A program made the position numbers and the translations under genes. Under the pieces are notes generated by a model, which saw nothing but the letters and a program-made list of their open reading frames with translations, was not told the origin of the DNA and ran no database searches. From contig NZ_CP077426.1 of NCBI RefSeq assembly GCF_019048845.1, positions 1,969,501 to 2,033,500 of the forward strand: a stretch of 64,000 bases of DNA. The letters are read 5' to 3'. Below, one piece after another: positions 36,982-47,357 of this stretch. The DNA comes from Vibrio mimicus (GTDB lineage Bacteria; Pseudomonadota; Gammaproteobacteria; Enterobacterales; Vibrionaceae). Within the stretch, counting starts at the first letter, position 1. Each line of letters opens with the position of its first letter.

Positions 36982-38006
36982 TATACGGTCACTCCAGCAT
37001 CTGCAAAGCTCGCCATGTGATTATAAAACTCAACGGCGGCACGCACGATCCCCAGAGCCAATACAGCCCCAGTTCCCTCACCTAAACGTAGACCCAAATT
37101 CAATAATGGTTCTGCACCAAGCAATTCCAATACAGCTCGGTGTCCTATTTCTTGTGAACGATGAGCAAACAGTAAGTAATCACGCACATTCGGCTCGATC
37201 AACGTTGCCACATAAGCCGCGACAGAAACAATAAAACCATCGACCAACACGGGCGTTTGCTTTTCATACGCCCCAAGGAATGCGCCAACCATCTGTACAA
37301 TTTCAAAGCCACCGACCTGCATTAACACTTCTTGCGGCACAGCACCTAAGCAGCGTTCAACACCTTGTGTGACTAAGGTTATTTTACGTTGGAACTGTTT
37401 ATCACTGATGCCCGTACCGCGACCTACGCACACATCGATGGGTAACCCTGAAAGTGCCGCTAAAATTGCCGCTGCACTGCTGGTATTCCCTATCCCCATT
37501 TCACCAAACATCAGTAGATTACAACCTGAATCAGCTTCACGATGGATCAGTGCTTTACCTAGCATAATGCCAGCTTGAACCTGTTCTGGGTTCATCGCAG
37601 CTTGCTGCGCAAAATTGTTTGTTCCCGCACCCAATCTTTGCTCAATCAAATCCGGATGCGCAGGTTGCGCACGCAAAATACCGCAATCGACAACGCGCAT
37701 CGCGGCATGCTCAGTGCGGCAAAAACAGTTAATAGCGGCACCACCGGCAAGAAAATTGCGCACCATTTGTTCGGTGACTTCGCTTGGCGCGATACTCACA
37801 CCTTGTGCGGCAATGCCATGATCGCCAGCAAACACCAGCACAGTAGGTTGATGAATTTCAATCTGCTTAACGGCACTTGATTTGGATTGGCTTTGGATCA
37901 GAGCGAGTTGATGAGCAACACGCTCAAGTTGGCCGAGTGCACCGAGTGGTTTGGTTTTTTGATCAATTCGTTGTTGGATTTCGGCGCTAAAAGTGCGATC
38001 TAACAT
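36981..38006 (-). CDS. cobT: Nicotinate-nucleotide-dimethylbenzimidazole phosphoribosyltransferase
   Basis: A 341-residue enzyme that makes alpha-ribazole phosphate from dimethylbenzimidazole and nicotinate mononucleotide. Family blocks visible include [39 protein letters not shown] and [11 protein letters not shown]; the catalytic Glu is near the C-terminus in [13 protein letters not shown]. The start at [10 protein letters not shown] has AAGGA upstream; a longer in-frame extension to 38252 is not family-like. First gene of the cob salvage operon. I see no cobalamin riboswitch (no B12 box) in the leader. Confidence 0.93.
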   Translation of the reverse strand: MLDRTFSAEIQQRIDQKTKPLGALGQLERVAHQLALIQSQSKSSAVKQIEIHQPTVLVFAGDHGIAAQGVSIAPSEVTEQMVRNFLAGGAAINCFCRTEHAAMRVVDCGILRAQPAHPDLIEQRLGAGTNNFAQQAAMNPEQVQAGIMLGKALIHREADSGCNLLMFGEMGIGNTSSAAAILAALSGLPIDVCVGRGTGISDKQFQRKITLVTQGVERCLGAVPQEVLMQVGGFEIVQMVGAFLGAYEKQTPVLVDGFIVSVAAYVATLIEPNVRDYLLFAHRSQEIGHRAVLELLGAEPLLNLGLRLGEGTGAVLALGIVRAAVEFYNHMASFADAGVTV

Positions 38007-38174
38007 GCAGTCATCCTTACTTCTTATTAGGCATGGGGCGGAGTCGGCACAGTCTACTCGCTCTACGCAACAAAGCAAAAACCTTCGCACATTTTGCCTA
38101 GCGTGCCGCAAAGCAAAATTACTGATAATTTCCCTCATATAAACGATTGATACAGAATGTTCTATACTCTTGGC

Positions 38175-38204
38175 ATGAACAGCGCTTCCATCTTTGATGC
38201 TTAA
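38175..38204 (+). other. Possible nine-residue leader peptide (MNSASIFDA)
   Basis: Short plus-strand frame with stop, 60 bases upstream of the 28-residue microprotein. It has no clear ribosome site. Only its position in the leader makes it worth noting; it may be chance. Confidence 0.15.
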
Positions 38205-38263
38205 GTTTGGTTTTCCTTTCTCAGTGGGTCTACCTAACCAGAGAAATAACAAGGAGTTGTACC

Positions 38264-38350
38264 ATGATTGCTAACCAAAGATCACCAAAACAAAAACCCA
38301 ACAAGCCAGCCTCTAAAAAAGGCAAACGAGTGCCACTAGCGCTGACTTAA
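38264..38350 (+). CDS. Putative 28-residue basic microprotein
   Basis: [18 protein letters not shown] followed by [10 protein letters not shown]: eight Lys/Arg, four Pro, no acidic residue and no hydrophobic segment. The ATG has AAGGAG seven bases upstream, one of the best ribosome sites in the region. It lies between divergent cobT and convergent msrB, where no other gene is expected, and is followed by a 32-base hairpin. It would be missed by length cut-offs. Function unknown; its charge suggests binding to nucleic acid or ribosomes, which is inference. Confidence 0.5.
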   Translation: MIANQRSPKQKPNKPASKKGKRVPLALT

Positions 38351-38399
38351 TGCCAGCACTCTGGCGATATTGTTCAACAAGAAATCAAGTGCGTGAGAA

Positions 38400-38431
38400 A
38401 CATCAGATCTGGTTATGGCCAGACCTGATGT
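38400..38431. terminator. Stem-loop between the microprotein gene and msrB
   Basis: ACATCAG-A-TCTGG / CCAGA-C-CTGATGT around four bases. The stem is strong but neither strand has a clear T run. It ends eight bases before the msrB stop and fits a shared 3' structure for two convergent genes. Confidence 0.5.
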
Positions 38432-38438
38432 AGGTCGC

Positions 38439-38888
38439 TTAATGTGCGTTGAGCTTTTCGACAGCGACAGAATTAATACAATAGCGCAAACCACTCGGGG
38501 GCGGGCCATCAGGAAACACATGCCCTAAATGTGAAGCACACGTGTTGCAACGAACTTCCACTCTGGCACGCGCTAACTGGTGATCCAAATGGTAAGAGAT
38601 GGCATTTATTTTCACAGGCTGTGAAAACGAAGGCCATCCTGTGCCGGAATCAAACTTGGTTGCGGAATCAAACAGTAAGGTTTGACACCCTGCACACTGA
38701 TATACCCCCGGTTCAAATAGCTCACACATCGCATTGGAGAAAGCTCTTTCGGTGCCATGCTGACGCATCACGTAATACTGCTGTTCATTGAGTATTTCGC
38801 GCCATTCTGCTTCACTGCGGATCACTTCACAATCCGGTGCTGGATTACCTTGATTTGCAAAGTCCAGCACTTGTTGCCAATTCAACAT
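38439..38888 (-). CDS. msrB: Peptide-methionine (R)-S-oxide reductase
   Basis: A 149-residue repair enzyme for methionine-R-sulfoxide. Zinc pairs CAGC and CNTC, the substrate loop SGTGWPSF, and the catalytic cysteine in RYCINS near the C-terminus are present. GAGGAGG lies five bases before the ATG. Transcribed alone; no msrA nearby. Confidence 0.94.
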   Translation of the reverse strand: MLNWQQVLDFANQGNPAPDCEVIRSEAEWREILNEQQYYVMRQHGTERAFSNAMCELFEPGVYQCAGCQTLLFDSATKFDSGTGWPSFSQPVKINAISYHLDHQLARARVEVRCNTCASHLGHVFPDGPPPSGLRYCINSVAVEKLNAH

Positions 38889-39201
38889 ATTTACCTCCTC
38901 TTTTTGTACTATTGAGCAGACCGTGAATTTCCCCGTTCTATTTCATTATGTTCATTAGATCGACAACTCGCAAAAACACCATCTACTGCACAAAGTTCCC
39001 ACAAATCGCACAGCGATCAATCAACTCTCTGTTTTTGATAACCATTAGTTATAAAACATGTTTTTTTCACAGTTTATTTTCGTGATATCGATCGCTATAT
39101 TCCAAGAAAATCATTCTCATTTGATGCTCTAACCCGTTACTTCTAGCACTTGTTCAGTGCCATTTCGGTTAGATTTCACTCCCCCTTTTAAGGATCTCAT
39201 T
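38889..39201. other. Divergent msrB / tcyP promoter region
   Basis: 313 bases. It contains an LTTR-type dyad at 39038-39052 (listed separately) and a weak Fur-like stretch (AAAATCATTCTCATTT near 39108). The in-frame ATG at 39157 lies in the tcyP leader. No small gene is credible. Confidence 0.45.
39038..39052. promoter_or_regulatory. LysR-type dyad upstream of tcyP, possible CysB site
   Basis: ATAAC-CATTA-GTTAT is a perfect interrupted dyad with the T-N11-A core of LysR-type operators, 150 bases before the start codon. E. coli tcyP is activated by CysB, itself a LysR-type protein, so CysB is the first candidate. Confidence 0.4.
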
Positions 39202-40575
39202 ATGTCAGTGGTTACCATCGCAGCACTTGTGATTTTCTCAGGCTTATTGCTGTACCTCTTCGGACTACAGAAAAAAGCATCCACCCTTTCTCGTCAGGTT
39301 TTATTTGGCTTAGTGCTTGGCAGCACCTTTGGTTTGGCGCTGCAAGTTGTTTTGGGCGAAGGCCATCCAGCGATTAACGAAACACTGTCTTGGGTTGGTA
39401 TTGTCGGCAACGGTTATGTCGGATTGTTGAAAATGGTGATCATGCCACTGGTACTGGTTTCGATGATTTCAGCGGTTGTACGACTGGATAAAAACGGCTC
39501 ACTGGGCAAAATTTCAGGCCTGACTATCGGCATTTTGCTGGTCACCACCGCCATTTCAGCACTGATTGGTATCCTGATCACTCAAGCGTTTGGTTTGACG
39601 GCGGAAGGTTTGGTCGAAGGCGCACGCGAAACCGCACGTATTGCAGTATTAGAGAGCAGAGCTTCAAGTGTTGCGGATCTCACCATCCCACAGCTTTTAG
39701 TAAGCTTCATTCCGACCAACCCATTTGCTGATTTAACCGGCGCGCGTTCGACTTCAATCATCGCGGTAGTGATTTTCGGCGTGCTTACTGGTATTGCCGC
39801 ACGCAAAGTGATGGCTGATAAAAAAGAACTCGAAACACCAATTCGCACTTTTGTTGAAGCCGCACAAGCCATTGTGATGCGCCTTGTCAAAATGATCATG
39901 GCGCTGACGCCTTACGGCATTGCAGCCCTAATGGCTAAAGTGGTCGCGACTTCAAGCGCTTCCGACATTCTGAGCTTATTGGGCTTTATAGTTGCATCCT
40001 ATGTTGCGATTGCACTGATGTTTGTGGTTCATGGTCTGCTCGTGGCTATGGTGGGTGTGAACCCAACCACTTACTTTAAAAACATCTGGCCAGTGCTGAC
40101 CTTTGCTTTTACTTCACGTAGCTCAGCCGCCACGATTCCACTGAATGTGGAAGCGCAGATCACCAAACTGAATGTGCCACCTGCGATTGCGAACCTATCA
40201 GCGTCATTCGGTGCCACGATTGGGCAAAACGGCTGTGCGGGTATTTACCCTGCGATGTTGGCAGTGATGGTTGCTCCAACCGTTGGGATTAACCCACTGG
40301 ATATCCACTTTATCGTGTCGCTGATTGCGATGATCACCATCAGTTCATTTGGGATCGCGGGCGTGGGCGGCGGTGCAACCTTCGCAGCACTGATTGTGCT
40401 GCCAGCCATGGGTTTGCCTGTAACCATCGCCGCACTACTGATTTCTATCGAGCCACTGATTGATATGGCGCGTACTGCACTCAACGTATCGGGTTCGATG
40501 ACAGCTGGCACAGTCACAAGCCGTTTGCTCAAACAGACAAGCGAAGAATCTGAGCCACAAACTCAGCAAGCATAA
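39202..40575 (+). CDS. tcyP: L-cystine symporter TcyP (YdjN type)
   Basis: Dicarboxylate/amino-acid:cation symporter family carrier of 457 residues and about eight helices plus two re-entrant loops. Its segments [50 protein letters not shown] and [13 protein letters not shown] are near identical to E. coli YdjN/TcyP, more so than to DctA or GltP. It probably imports cystine. The start at [10 protein letters not shown] has AAGGA seven bases upstream; an ATG 45 bases earlier is a leader. Ends before a clear terminator. Confidence 0.88.
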   Translation: MSVVTIAALVIFSGLLLYLFGLQKKASTLSRQVLFGLVLGSTFGLALQVVLGEGHPAINETLSWVGIVGNGYVGLLKMVIMPLVLVSMISAVVRLDKNGSLGKISGLTIGILLVTTAISALIGILITQAFGLTAEGLVEGARETARIAVLESRASSVADLTIPQLLVSFIPTNPFADLTGARSTSIIAVVIFGVLTGIAARKVMADKKELETPIRTFVEAAQAIVMRLVKMIMALTPYGIAALMAKVVATSSASDILSLLGFIVASYVAIALMFVVHGLLVAMVGVNPTTYFKNIWPVLTFAFTSRSSAATIPLNVEAQITKLNVPPAIANLSASFGATIGQNGCAGIYPAMLAVMVAPTVGINPLDIHFIVSLIAMITISSFGIAGVGGGATFAALIVLPAMGLPVTIAALLISIEPLIDMARTALNVSGSMTAGTVTSRLLKQTSEESEPQTQQA

Positions 40576-40591
40576 TCTTGCGTTCCTTTCA

Positions 40592-40619
40592 AAGCCGATG
40601 CCAAGCATCGGCTTTTTTG
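40592..40619 (+). terminator. tcyP terminator
   Basis: Stem AAGCCGATGC-CAA-GCATCGGCTT followed by a T run, 17 bases past the stop. Confidence 0.92.
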
Positions 40620-40722
40620 TTGAAAGGCTGAACAAATAACGGATTACCGAAAGAGCAGCAATTGCTATGTCAGGGTCAGGATGGTCTAATGACGGCAACT
40701 TTCAGCGATTTGGTAAGGCCAC

Positions 40723-42147
40723 ATGCAGCAAGAACACCAGCCCACATTCTTTTTTTTCGACTACGAGACTTGGGGAGTTAACCCAGCTAAAGATCGTCCT
40801 AGTCAGTTTGCGGGTGTTCGTACCGATATGGATTTCAACATCATTGGTGAGCCGCTGGTGATTTACTGCCAATTGCCAAATGATTATTTACCCGCTCCTG
40901 AAGCGGCGTTGATCACCGGAATTACTCCACAGAAAGCGAATAGTTTAGGCTTACCAGAGCCAGAATTTATCGCCCGCATTCATGCTGAACTCTCCACGCC
41001 AAATACCACCAGCTTAGGCTACAACAGCATTCGTTTTGATGATGAAGTGACACGCTACACCTGCTATCGCAACTTTATCGACCCGTATGCATGGAGCTGG
41101 CAGCGCGGTAATTCCCGTTGGGATCTGCTGGATGTGATTCGTGCTTGCCATGCTCTGCGCCCTGAAGGCATCGAATGGCCAGAGAATGATGAAGGCTTTA
41201 CTAGCTTTAAGTTAGAACACCTTTCTGTTGCCAACGGCATTGAGCACAGCAACGCGCACGATGCAATGGCAGATGTGATTGCTACCATTGAACTGGCGAA
41301 AAAAGTCAAAGCCGCGCAGCCGAAATTGTTCGACTACTTCTTCAATATGCGCCACAAACGCAAGCTGACAGAACTGATTGATATTGTAAACCAAACTCCG
41401 CTGATGCATGTTTCCGGTATGCTTGGGCGTGAGCGTCACTACACCAGTTGGATTGTGCCGATTGCTTGGCATCCGACCAATCAAAATGCGGTCATTGTGG
41501 TGGATTTGGGTAAAGACCCTCAGCCTCTGTTTGATCTTGATGCAGAAGCGTTGCAAGCACGTCTCTATACTCGTTATGAAGATTTAGCGCCCGATGAACT
41601 ACCGGTTCCGGTGAAGTTAGTGCATCTCAACAAATGTCCTATTCTTGCTCCCGCCAAGACTCTGACCGCAGAGAATGCTGAAAAGATTGGTATTGATCGC
41701 GAACAGTGTCTTGCCCATTTGAATGTGATTCGTCAGCACCCAGAAATTCGTGAAAAGCTGGTGACGGTATTCAGTCAAGAGCGCGAGTTTGCCAAAGAAA
41801 ACAATGTGGATAGCCAATTGTATGAAGGGTTCTTCTCGCCTGCCGATCGTGCGGCGATGGAGATCATTCGCACCACATCACCGGATAATCTTGGCAGCCT
41901 TGAGATTAAAGTGGCGGATAAACGTATCGAACCTCTGTTGTTCCGTTACCGTGCTCGCCATTACCCACATACCTTAACCGATGCCGAGCAGCGCCGCTGG
42001 GCAGCGCATTGTCGTGACTATTTTGAACGTAACCTTGAAAGCTATATGCTCAATTTGGAAAACTTAGCTCATGAACATCAGACTGACGAAAAGAAAATGG
42101 CGATTTTAAAATCCGTTTACCATTACGTTGAAAAGCTCGCTCACTAA
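40723..42147 (+). CDS. sbcB: Exodeoxyribonuclease I
   Basis: A 474-residue 3'-5' single-strand DNA exonuclease. DEDDh exonuclease motifs: FFDYETWG at the N-terminus, the middle [12 protein letters not shown] with its aspartates, and [11 protein letters not shown] for the histidine and last aspartate. The SH3-like and C-terminal helical domains follow. E. coli ExoI has 475 residues. AAGG lies four bases before the ATG. lrgAB follows 28 bases later. Confidence 0.95.
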   Translation: MQQEHQPTFFFFDYETWGVNPAKDRPSQFAGVRTDMDFNIIGEPLVIYCQLPNDYLPAPEAALITGITPQKANSLGLPEPEFIARIHAELSTPNTTSLGYNSIRFDDEVTRYTCYRNFIDPYAWSWQRGNSRWDLLDVIRACHALRPEGIEWPENDEGFTSFKLEHLSVANGIEHSNAHDAMADVIATIELAKKVKAAQPKLFDYFFNMRHKRKLTELIDIVNQTPLMHVSGMLGRERHYTSWIVPIAWHPTNQNAVIVVDLGKDPQPLFDLDAEALQARLYTRYEDLAPDELPVPVKLVHLNKCPILAPAKTLTAENAEKIGIDREQCLAHLNVIRQHPEIREKLVTVFSQEREFAKENNVDSQLYEGFFSPADRAAMEIIRTTSPDNLGSLEIKVADKRIEPLLFRYRARHYPHTLTDAEQRRWAAHCRDYFERNLESYMLNLENLAHEHQTDEKKMAILKSVYHYVEKLAH

Positions 42148-42175
42148 CGTTTATTTTTACTTGCTGACTTCATTA

Positions 42176-42550
42176 ATGATCAAAAAAATAGCTCAATACT
42201 GCGTCTCGATGGGACTGATTTTTCTCTGTCTTTTGGCAGGCATCAACTTACAAACTTGGTTAGGCATTGCCATTCCCGGCAGCATCATAGGGTTACTGAT
42301 CCTATTTGGCTTGATGGCCAGCGGTTTAGTTCCTGTCGAATGGGTCAAACCTAGCGCCACCCTTTTTATCCGCTACATGATTTTACTGTTCGTCCCGATC
42401 AGTGTCGGCTTGATGGTGCACTTCGATACGCTACTGGCTAACATCGCACCGATCCTTGCCAGCGCTATCGGAGGCACCTTAATTGTTATGGTGACACTGG
42501 GACTGATACTGGATCGCATGCTGAAGAAGGGGAAAAAATCATGTGGTTGA
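42176..42550 (+). CDS. lrgA: CidA/LrgA family membrane protein (YohJ-like)
   Basis: A 124-residue inner-membrane protein with four hydrophobic segments, like holin-type CidA/LrgA and E. coli YohJ. The family segment [20 protein letters not shown] is clear. The ATG at 42176 has no good ribosome site; the alternative TTG at 42128 lies inside sbcB. Its 3' end overlaps lrgB by ten bases. Roles proposed for the family are murein hydrolase control or pyruvate/organic acid transport. Confidence 0.85.
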   Translation: MIKKIAQYCVSMGLIFLCLLAGINLQTWLGIAIPGSIIGLLILFGLMASGLVPVEWVKPSATLFIRYMILLFVPISVGLMVHFDTLLANIAPILASAIGGTLIVMVTLGLILDRMLKKGKKSCG

Positions 42551-43215
42551 TCATTACTCTTCTAGTGTTTTTCGCGGCGCGTTGGCTCGCACAAAAATGC
42601 AAAACACCGTTAGCCAACCCATTGTTAATCAGTATTGGTATCCTGATCCCGTTACTGACCTATCTGAAAGTGCCTTTTGAGACCTACTATGCCGATAATC
42701 AATGGCTGAGTTACTTGCTGCAACCTGCCGTGGTTGCTCTGGCTTACCCACTCTATGAACAATTACCGCAAATTCGTGCCAACTGGCGTCTTATCGCTTT
42801 AGCGTGTGGCGTGGGCAGTGTGATGTCGATGATCACAGCCAGCTTGATTGCAGTAGCCATGGGAGCGGACATCCCCTTAATCGCGGCATTAATGGGGAAA
42901 TCAGTAACGACACCGATTGCCATGGAAGTCGCCCGTCAATTGGGGGGAGAACCAGCTATCGCTGCGATTTTGGTACTACTCGTTGGCCTCTTTGGGGCAA
43001 TCCTTGCTTACCCCATCTACAAACTGCTCAACATTACCCACCCGATTGCTCGTGGCTTGACGATGGGAACCGTTTCTCACGCTCTCGGTACGGCAACATG
43101 CGCCGAGAAAGATCCGCGTGATGCCGCCTTTAGCTCACTTGCACTGGTAGTGTGCGGGGTTATTACTTCTGTTTTAGCACCAAGCTTATTCGCGTTGGCT
43201 CTCTGGCTGCACTAA
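42541..43215 (+). CDS. lrgB: CidB/LrgB family membrane protein (YohK-like)
   Basis: Partner of LrgA, 224 residues, with six to eight hydrophobic segments. Conserved blocks [16 protein letters not shown] (here [13 protein letters not shown]), LTAVLVVLVG-like and [10 protein letters not shown] are typical. The start overlaps the end of lrgA, so the two are translated together. Confidence 0.88.
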   Translation: MWLIITLLVFFAARWLAQKCKTPLANPLLISIGILIPLLTYLKVPFETYYADNQWLSYLLQPAVVALAYPLYEQLPQIRANWRLIALACGVGSVMSMITASLIAVAMGADIPLIAALMGKSVTTPIAMEVARQLGGEPAIAAILVLLVGLFGAILAYPIYKLLNITHPIARGLTMGTVSHALGTATCAEKDPRDAAFSSLALVVCGVITSVLAPSLFALALWLH

Positions 43216-43222
43216 ACCACTC

Positions 43223-43281
43223 TTAGAGTGATATCACATCTCATTGGGCTGCAATCGATATCATGTGTGACATCACTCTAA
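43223..43281. repeat. Inverted repeat between lrgB and cdd
   Basis: TTAGAGTGAT at 43223-43232 and ATCACTCTAA at 43272-43281 are exact reverse complements 39 bases apart. Inside lie CACA and TGTG. It could be a hairpin after lrgB or paired operator half-sites (CytR/CRP-like) for cdd. Confidence 0.45.
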
Positions 43282-43314
43282 CAATGAAACATTAAGAATC
43301 ATTGCAATCTTTAG

Positions 43315-43330
43315 TGTGATTTAAATCACC
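43315..43330 (+). promoter_or_regulatory. CRP site upstream of cdd
   Basis: TGTGA-TTTAAA-TCACC matches nine of ten fixed bases of the CRP consensus, 56 bases before the cdd start codon. E. coli cdd is likewise CRP- and CytR-regulated. Confidence 0.65.
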
Positions 43331-43385
43331 AAATAAAATCTCATATTCCCTAAAATAAGATCCCATGCTACGAAAAGGAATCACT

Positions 43386-44273
43386 ATGAGAAACCGTGTT
43401 GAGCAAGCATTACAACAAATGCCCACCTCTTTTGCCCCTTACTTACGCGAATTGGTGTTGGCCAAGAATTTCGATGCTACTTTCTCTGCCGAGCAGTACC
43501 AGCAATTATTGACCCTTTCCGGACTTGAAGATGCCGACCTGCGCGTTGCGCTTTTACCGATTGCCGCCGCTTACTCTTTTGCGCCTATTTCCGAATTTTA
43601 TGTAGGCGCCATCGTACGTGGCATCTCAGGTCGCCTCTATCTTGGTGCAAATATGGAATTCACTGGTGCACAATTAGGTCAAACCGTTCACGCAGAGCAA
43701 TGCGCCATCAGCCATGCTTGGATGAAAGGTGAACAAGGCGTTGCCGACATCACCATCAACTTCAGTCCTTGTGGCCATTGTCGCCAGTTTATGAATGAGC
43801 TGACCACCGCCTCTTCGCTGAAAATTCAGCTTCCAAAGCGTCCAGCGAAAAGCTTGCAAGAGTATCTACCAGAATCGTTTGGTCCTGCGGATCTCGGCAT
43901 TGACTCTGGCCTGATGAGTCCAGTCAATCATGGTAAAACCAGTAGCGATGATGAAGAGTTGATCCAACAAGCACTGTGTGCGATGAACATCAGCCACTCA
44001 CCTTATACCCAAAACTTCAGTGGCGTTGCCGTGAAAATGCGTAGTGGTGCAGTTTACCTTGGCGCCTATGCCGAAAATGCTGCGTTTAACCCAAGCTTGC
44101 CACCACTGCAAGTTGCCCTTGCACAAGCCATGATGATGGGTGAATCGTTTGAGGAAATTGAAGCTGCCGCACTAGTAGAAACTTCTACAGGAAAAATCAG
44201 CCATCTCGCCGATACCCAAGCGACACTGGAAGTGATTAACCCAGATATCCCGCTCTCCTACCTATCCCTGTAA
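43386..44273 (+). CDS. cdd: Cytidine deaminase
   Basis: Homodimeric zinc enzyme of 295 residues (E. coli 294) that deaminates cytidine and deoxycytidine. The catalytic HAE lies in TVHAEQCA and the zinc cysteines in SPCGHCRQF. It has the duplicated fold of the enterobacterial type, with a C-terminal catalytically inert copy. The start at MRNRVEQAL has AAGGA six bases upstream and replaces an ATG 21 bases earlier. Confidence 0.95.
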   Translation: MRNRVEQALQQMPTSFAPYLRELVLAKNFDATFSAEQYQQLLTLSGLEDADLRVALLPIAAAYSFAPISEFYVGAIVRGISGRLYLGANMEFTGAQLGQTVHAEQCAISHAWMKGEQGVADITINFSPCGHCRQFMNELTTASSLKIQLPKRPAKSLQEYLPESFGPADLGIDSGLMSPVNHGKTSSDDEELIQQALCAMNISHSPYTQNFSGVAVKMRSGAVYLGAYAENAAFNPSLPPLQVALAQAMMMGESFEEIEAAALVETSTGKISHLADTQATLEVINPDIPLSYLSL

Positions 44274-44281
44274 ATCGAATT

Positions 44282-44308
44282 GAAGAGGCCATTGGCCTCT
44301 TCTTTGTT
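44282..44308 (+). terminator. cdd terminator
   Basis: Perfect stem GAAGAGGCC-ATT-GGCCTCTTC followed by TTTGTT. Confidence 0.88.
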
Positions 44309-44418
44309 ACACCGATACTCTTGCTAAAGATGTTACGCGCACACTTTTCCATCACCTACCATGACGAGTTAAACAAAGCCTGATAAGTTGCAGGTTTTAC
44401 ACACCTCTCTATCAGACT

Positions 44419-45280
44419 ATGTTTGAACAAATCATTGCCATTCTTTTTCCCGTGATGAGCTTAGTCTTGATTGGCTATTTGATTGGTCTCTGGCTCAAAC
44501 CCGATTTTCGCCCGATCAATCGCATCAATATGGATGCTTTTGTTCCCGCGTTGGTGTTTTCCTCACTGGTCAACATGCCGCTAGATATACAGCAAACACC
44601 GCTGCTACTTGCCGCTCTTATCGCGGTATTGCTGCCCGGCATTTTAATGCTCTTGATATGCTGTTTCGGCGGCTGGTCATTTAAAACATGGGCTCCGCTA
44701 CACATGTTTCGCAACAGCGGTAATTTAGCGATCCCCCTGTTTACTTATGCGTTTGGCGAAACCGCGCTCCCCTCTGCCGTGTTGCTGTTTGTGGTTTATT
44801 AGCTTAGGGGTGGCCATGCTGAGCAAAGGTAGCGTATTGAAAACCGTACTCAGCGCTCCGGTCTTTTTAGCATCCTCACTGGCTTTAGTACTCAATCTAA
44901 GTGGAGTCTCTGTCTGGTCCCCCTTGTACAACGCCACCGCTTTACTTGGGCAAGCCGCCGTTCCTGTGATGTTGCTTTCACTCGGCTCGCAGATGATTAA
45001 TCTGCGCTTAGATGGCCTGAAAGTGGGCATCATTTCTACTGTGCAATCTTTGCTTACCGGCGCTTGTGCGTTTATGGTGATTTACTTCTTCATTCCACTG
45101 CCACCTCTACAACTGCAAATGATGGTGCTGTTTACCATGCTGCCGCCCGCGGTGATGAACTACCTCTTTGCCGAACGCTACCACATAGAGCCAGCTCAGG
45201 TTGCCGCTATGGTGCTATTTGGGAATTTCTTCAGCTTATTGAGCCTGCCCATATTGCTGTTTATCGCTCTTTCACTCTGA
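44419..45280 (+). pseudogene. Auxin efflux carrier (AEC) family permease, frameshifted
   Basis: Two overlapping frames encode the two halves of one AEC-type membrane carrier. The 5' part (44419-44802, 127 residues) has LIGYLIGLWL, MDAFVPALVFSSLV and FRNSGNLAIPLFTYAFGE, the AEC N-terminal half. It ends ALPSAVLLFVVY-stop. The 3' part continues in the next frame from about 44795 (SLGVAMLSKGSVLKTVLSAPVF...) to the stop at 45280. The joined length is near 290, slightly shorter than the usual 300-310, so a small deletion of non-multiple-of-three length near 44800 is the simplest cause. The substrate would be unknown in any case. A sequencing error is possible. Confidence 0.75.
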
Positions 45281-45347
45281 TCCTGTTCGCCATAAAACTG
45301 TCATAAACTTGACCAGAATACGGGGTAATCTGACTGGCTACAGCGGG

Positions 45348-45363
45348 AAGCAAACGTTTTCTT
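45348..45363. promoter_or_regulatory. PurR operator upstream of purT
   Basis: AAGCAAACGTTTTCTT matches 13 of 16 positions of the PurR consensus (ACGCAAACGTTTGCGT), including the central AAACGTTT. It lies 70 bases before the purT start. E. coli purT is in the PurR regulon. Confidence 0.7.
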
Positions 45364-45433
45364 TTGTGCTTTGTTCCAGTATCATGGCCGCTGTTTTTTG
45401 CTAATGTTGACTGATTTACTATAAGGATTGTCT

Positions 45434-46609
45434 ATGTTTGGGACAGCAACTCGGGATAACGCAACACGAGTACTTTTGCTTGGCTCTGGTGAACTCGGTA
45501 AAGAAGTGGCGATTGAATGCCAACGCCTTGGCCTTGAAGTGATCGCCTGTGATCGTTACGCCGATGCACCTGCCATGCAGGTCGCCCATCGCAGCCATGT
45601 ATTTGATATGCTTGATGCCGATGCATTGCAGCAAGTCATTGATTTAGAAAAACCTCATTTTGTCGTACCCGAAATTGAAGCGATTGCCACGAGCAAATTG
45701 GTCGAGTTAGAAGCACAAGGTTTAAATGTCGTTCCTACCGCGAATGCCACTCGCCTGACGATGAACCGTGAAGGCATTCGTCGACTCGCGGCGGAAGAGT
45801 TGGGTCTACCGACTTCCCATTATCAATTCGCGGATAGCTACGAAAGCTTTGCCGCAGCAGTAGAAACCATTGGTCTACCTTGTGTTTGTAAGCCAGTCAT
45901 GAGCTCATCAGGCAAAGGACAAAGTGTTATTCGCACCCCAGAACAAATTGAAGCCGCGTGGCAGTACGCTCAGCAAGGCGGGCGCAGTGGCGCAGGCCGT
46001 GTGATTGTTGAAGGCTTTGTCGATTTTGATTACGAGATCACGCTGCTGACCGTACGCGCTGTCGATGGTGTTCATTTCTGTGCACCTATCGGTCATCGTC
46101 AAGAAGATGGAGACTACCGCGAGTCATGGCAACCACAAGTGATGTCGGAAAATGCCATCAAAGCCGCTGAATACGTAGCAGAGCAAGTCGTCAATGCTCT
46201 CGGTGGTTACGGCTTGTTTGGCGTTGAACTGTTTGTGAAAGGTGACAAGGTCATCTTCAATGAAGTTTCACCTCGCCCACACGATACCGGAATGGTCACG
46301 CTCATTTCCCAAGAGCTCTCTGAATTCGCCCTACATGTGCGCGCGTTTACTGGCTTGCCTATTGGCCAAATTGTGCAATATGGACCATCAGCCTCAGCCG
46401 CGATTCTTGGCCAAGGCCAGTCTCAAAACATTCAATTTAGTGGGTTGGACGACGCATTAAGCATTCCTCACACCCAAGTGCGTTTGTTTGGAAAACCGGA
46501 CATTGCAGGTCGCCGCCGTTTGGGTGTTGCGCTAAGCCGTGGCAAGACTACACAGGAAGCCACTGATCGTGCGATTGAATGTGCGAAAGCAGTAAAAATC
46601 CATTACTAA
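45434..46609 (+). CDS. purT: Formate-dependent phosphoribosylglycinamide formyltransferase 2
   Basis: ATP-grasp enzyme of 391 residues that uses formate and ATP to formylate GAR, an alternative to PurN in purine synthesis. The N-terminal [16 protein letters not shown], the grasp loop [12 protein letters not shown] and the metal-binding [12 protein letters not shown] are intact. The ATG at 45434 has AAGGA upstream; a TTG two codons earlier is not needed. A PurR site precedes it and a bidirectional terminator follows. Confidence 0.96.
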   Translation: MFGTATRDNATRVLLLGSGELGKEVAIECQRLGLEVIACDRYADAPAMQVAHRSHVFDMLDADALQQVIDLEKPHFVVPEIEAIATSKLVELEAQGLNVVPTANATRLTMNREGIRRLAAEELGLPTSHYQFADSYESFAAAVETIGLPCVCKPVMSSSGKGQSVIRTPEQIEAAWQYAQQGGRSGAGRVIVEGFVDFDYEITLLTVRAVDGVHFCAPIGHRQEDGDYRESWQPQVMSENAIKAAEYVAEQVVNALGGYGLFGVELFVKGDKVIFNEVSPRPHDTGMVTLISQELSEFALHVRAFTGLPIGQIVQYGPSASAAILGQGQSQNIQFSGLDDALSIPHTQVRLFGKPDIAGRRRLGVALSRGKTTQEATDRAIECAKAVKIHY

Positions 46610-46639
46610 TTCTGCACCCTATCGTTATCAGCACCATCA

Positions 46640-46666
46640 AAAAGCGCGCTAGTTCAGCGCGCTTTT
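46640..46666. terminator. Bidirectional terminator between purT and tmpT
   Basis: Perfect 11-base stem AAAAGCGCGCT / AGCGCGCTTTT around AGTTC, with A and T at the edges. Confidence 0.9.
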
Positions 46667-46700
46667 CATTTCTACTTAGTAAAAAAACAAGGAGTAAAAG

Positions 46701-47357
46701 TCACTCGCCTTTCTCAATTACCCAGACTTCTTCGGCAAACCGGCTTAACCCTGCTTTCGTTCGCTTATTCAAATGTGGATCGATAGTCGTATCTTGATAA
46801 ACCCGGCGTACCTCGCAATTGGCAAACAACATGCGAATTTCCGATTCAGGAACCGAGAATGGTGGCCCCGGCAACTCAGTTTGCACATAGTCCATGCTGA
46901 CCAACAAAATTCGTCCACCCGGTTTAAGCAGTTGTTGTAAACTCCGAGCATAGTCTGCGCGCATCTCTTCCGGTAAGGCTACCAAGGCTGCACGATCATA
47001 AACCAAATCCACTGATTCAACAGGAGCTGTAAAGAAATCGCCGGAAAAAATAGCCAGCTCATCAAACTGATACAACTCATGTTGTGCATTGAGTCGGGTC
47101 ACCGTCGGGGTATAAAAATGCTCAGCAAAGAAAGAACGTACAGCGATTTGGCTCAGTTCAACCCCTTGAACACTATCATGCTGATTCGCAAGCCATACTA
47201 GATCTTCACTCTTACCACACAAAGGCACTAGCACTTTATCATCACGTTTAGGTGCCGTTTCAGACCAAAAACGAATCAGTAACGGATTCACATCTTCCAG
47301 ATGAAAACCAATCTGGTTCGCTGCCCATTTGTTATGCCAAAACTCAGGATCTCGCAT
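46701..47357 (-). CDS. tmpT: Thiopurine S-methyltransferase
   Basis: A 218-residue SAM-dependent methyltransferase (TPMT family), also able to methylate selenium and tellurium compounds. The N-terminal [20 protein letters not shown] is the family signature, the SAM motif is [16 protein letters not shown], and [16 protein letters not shown] follows. It is convergent with purT and has a GAG ribosome site. Confidence 0.93.
   Translation of the reverse strand: MRDPEFWHNKWAANQIGFHLEDVNPLLIRFWSETAPKRDDKVLVPLCGKSEDLVWLANQHDSVQGVELSQIAVRSFFAEHFYTPTVTRLNAQHELYQFDELAIFSGDFFTAPVESVDLVYDRAALVALPEEMRADYARSLQQLLKPGGRILLVSMDYVQTELPGPPFSVPESEIRMLFANCEVRRVYQDTTIDPHLNKRTKAGLSRFAEEVWVIEKGE

Noticed and set aside
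38007..38260. Cobalamin riboswitch in the cobT leader
   Set aside because: No B12 box or paired P-stem pattern that I can recognise; a covariance search would be decisive.
39100..39125. Fur box upstream of tcyP
   Set aside because: AAAATCATTCTCATTT matches only about 12 of 19 positions and tcyP has no iron link; the LysR-type dyad is the better candidate.
44747..45280. Separate gene starting MRLAKPRSPL in the AEC region
   Set aside because: The first 15 codons are an out-of-frame reading of the upstream AEC half; the protein similarity only begins at SLGVAML, so this is the 3' part of a frameshifted gene.
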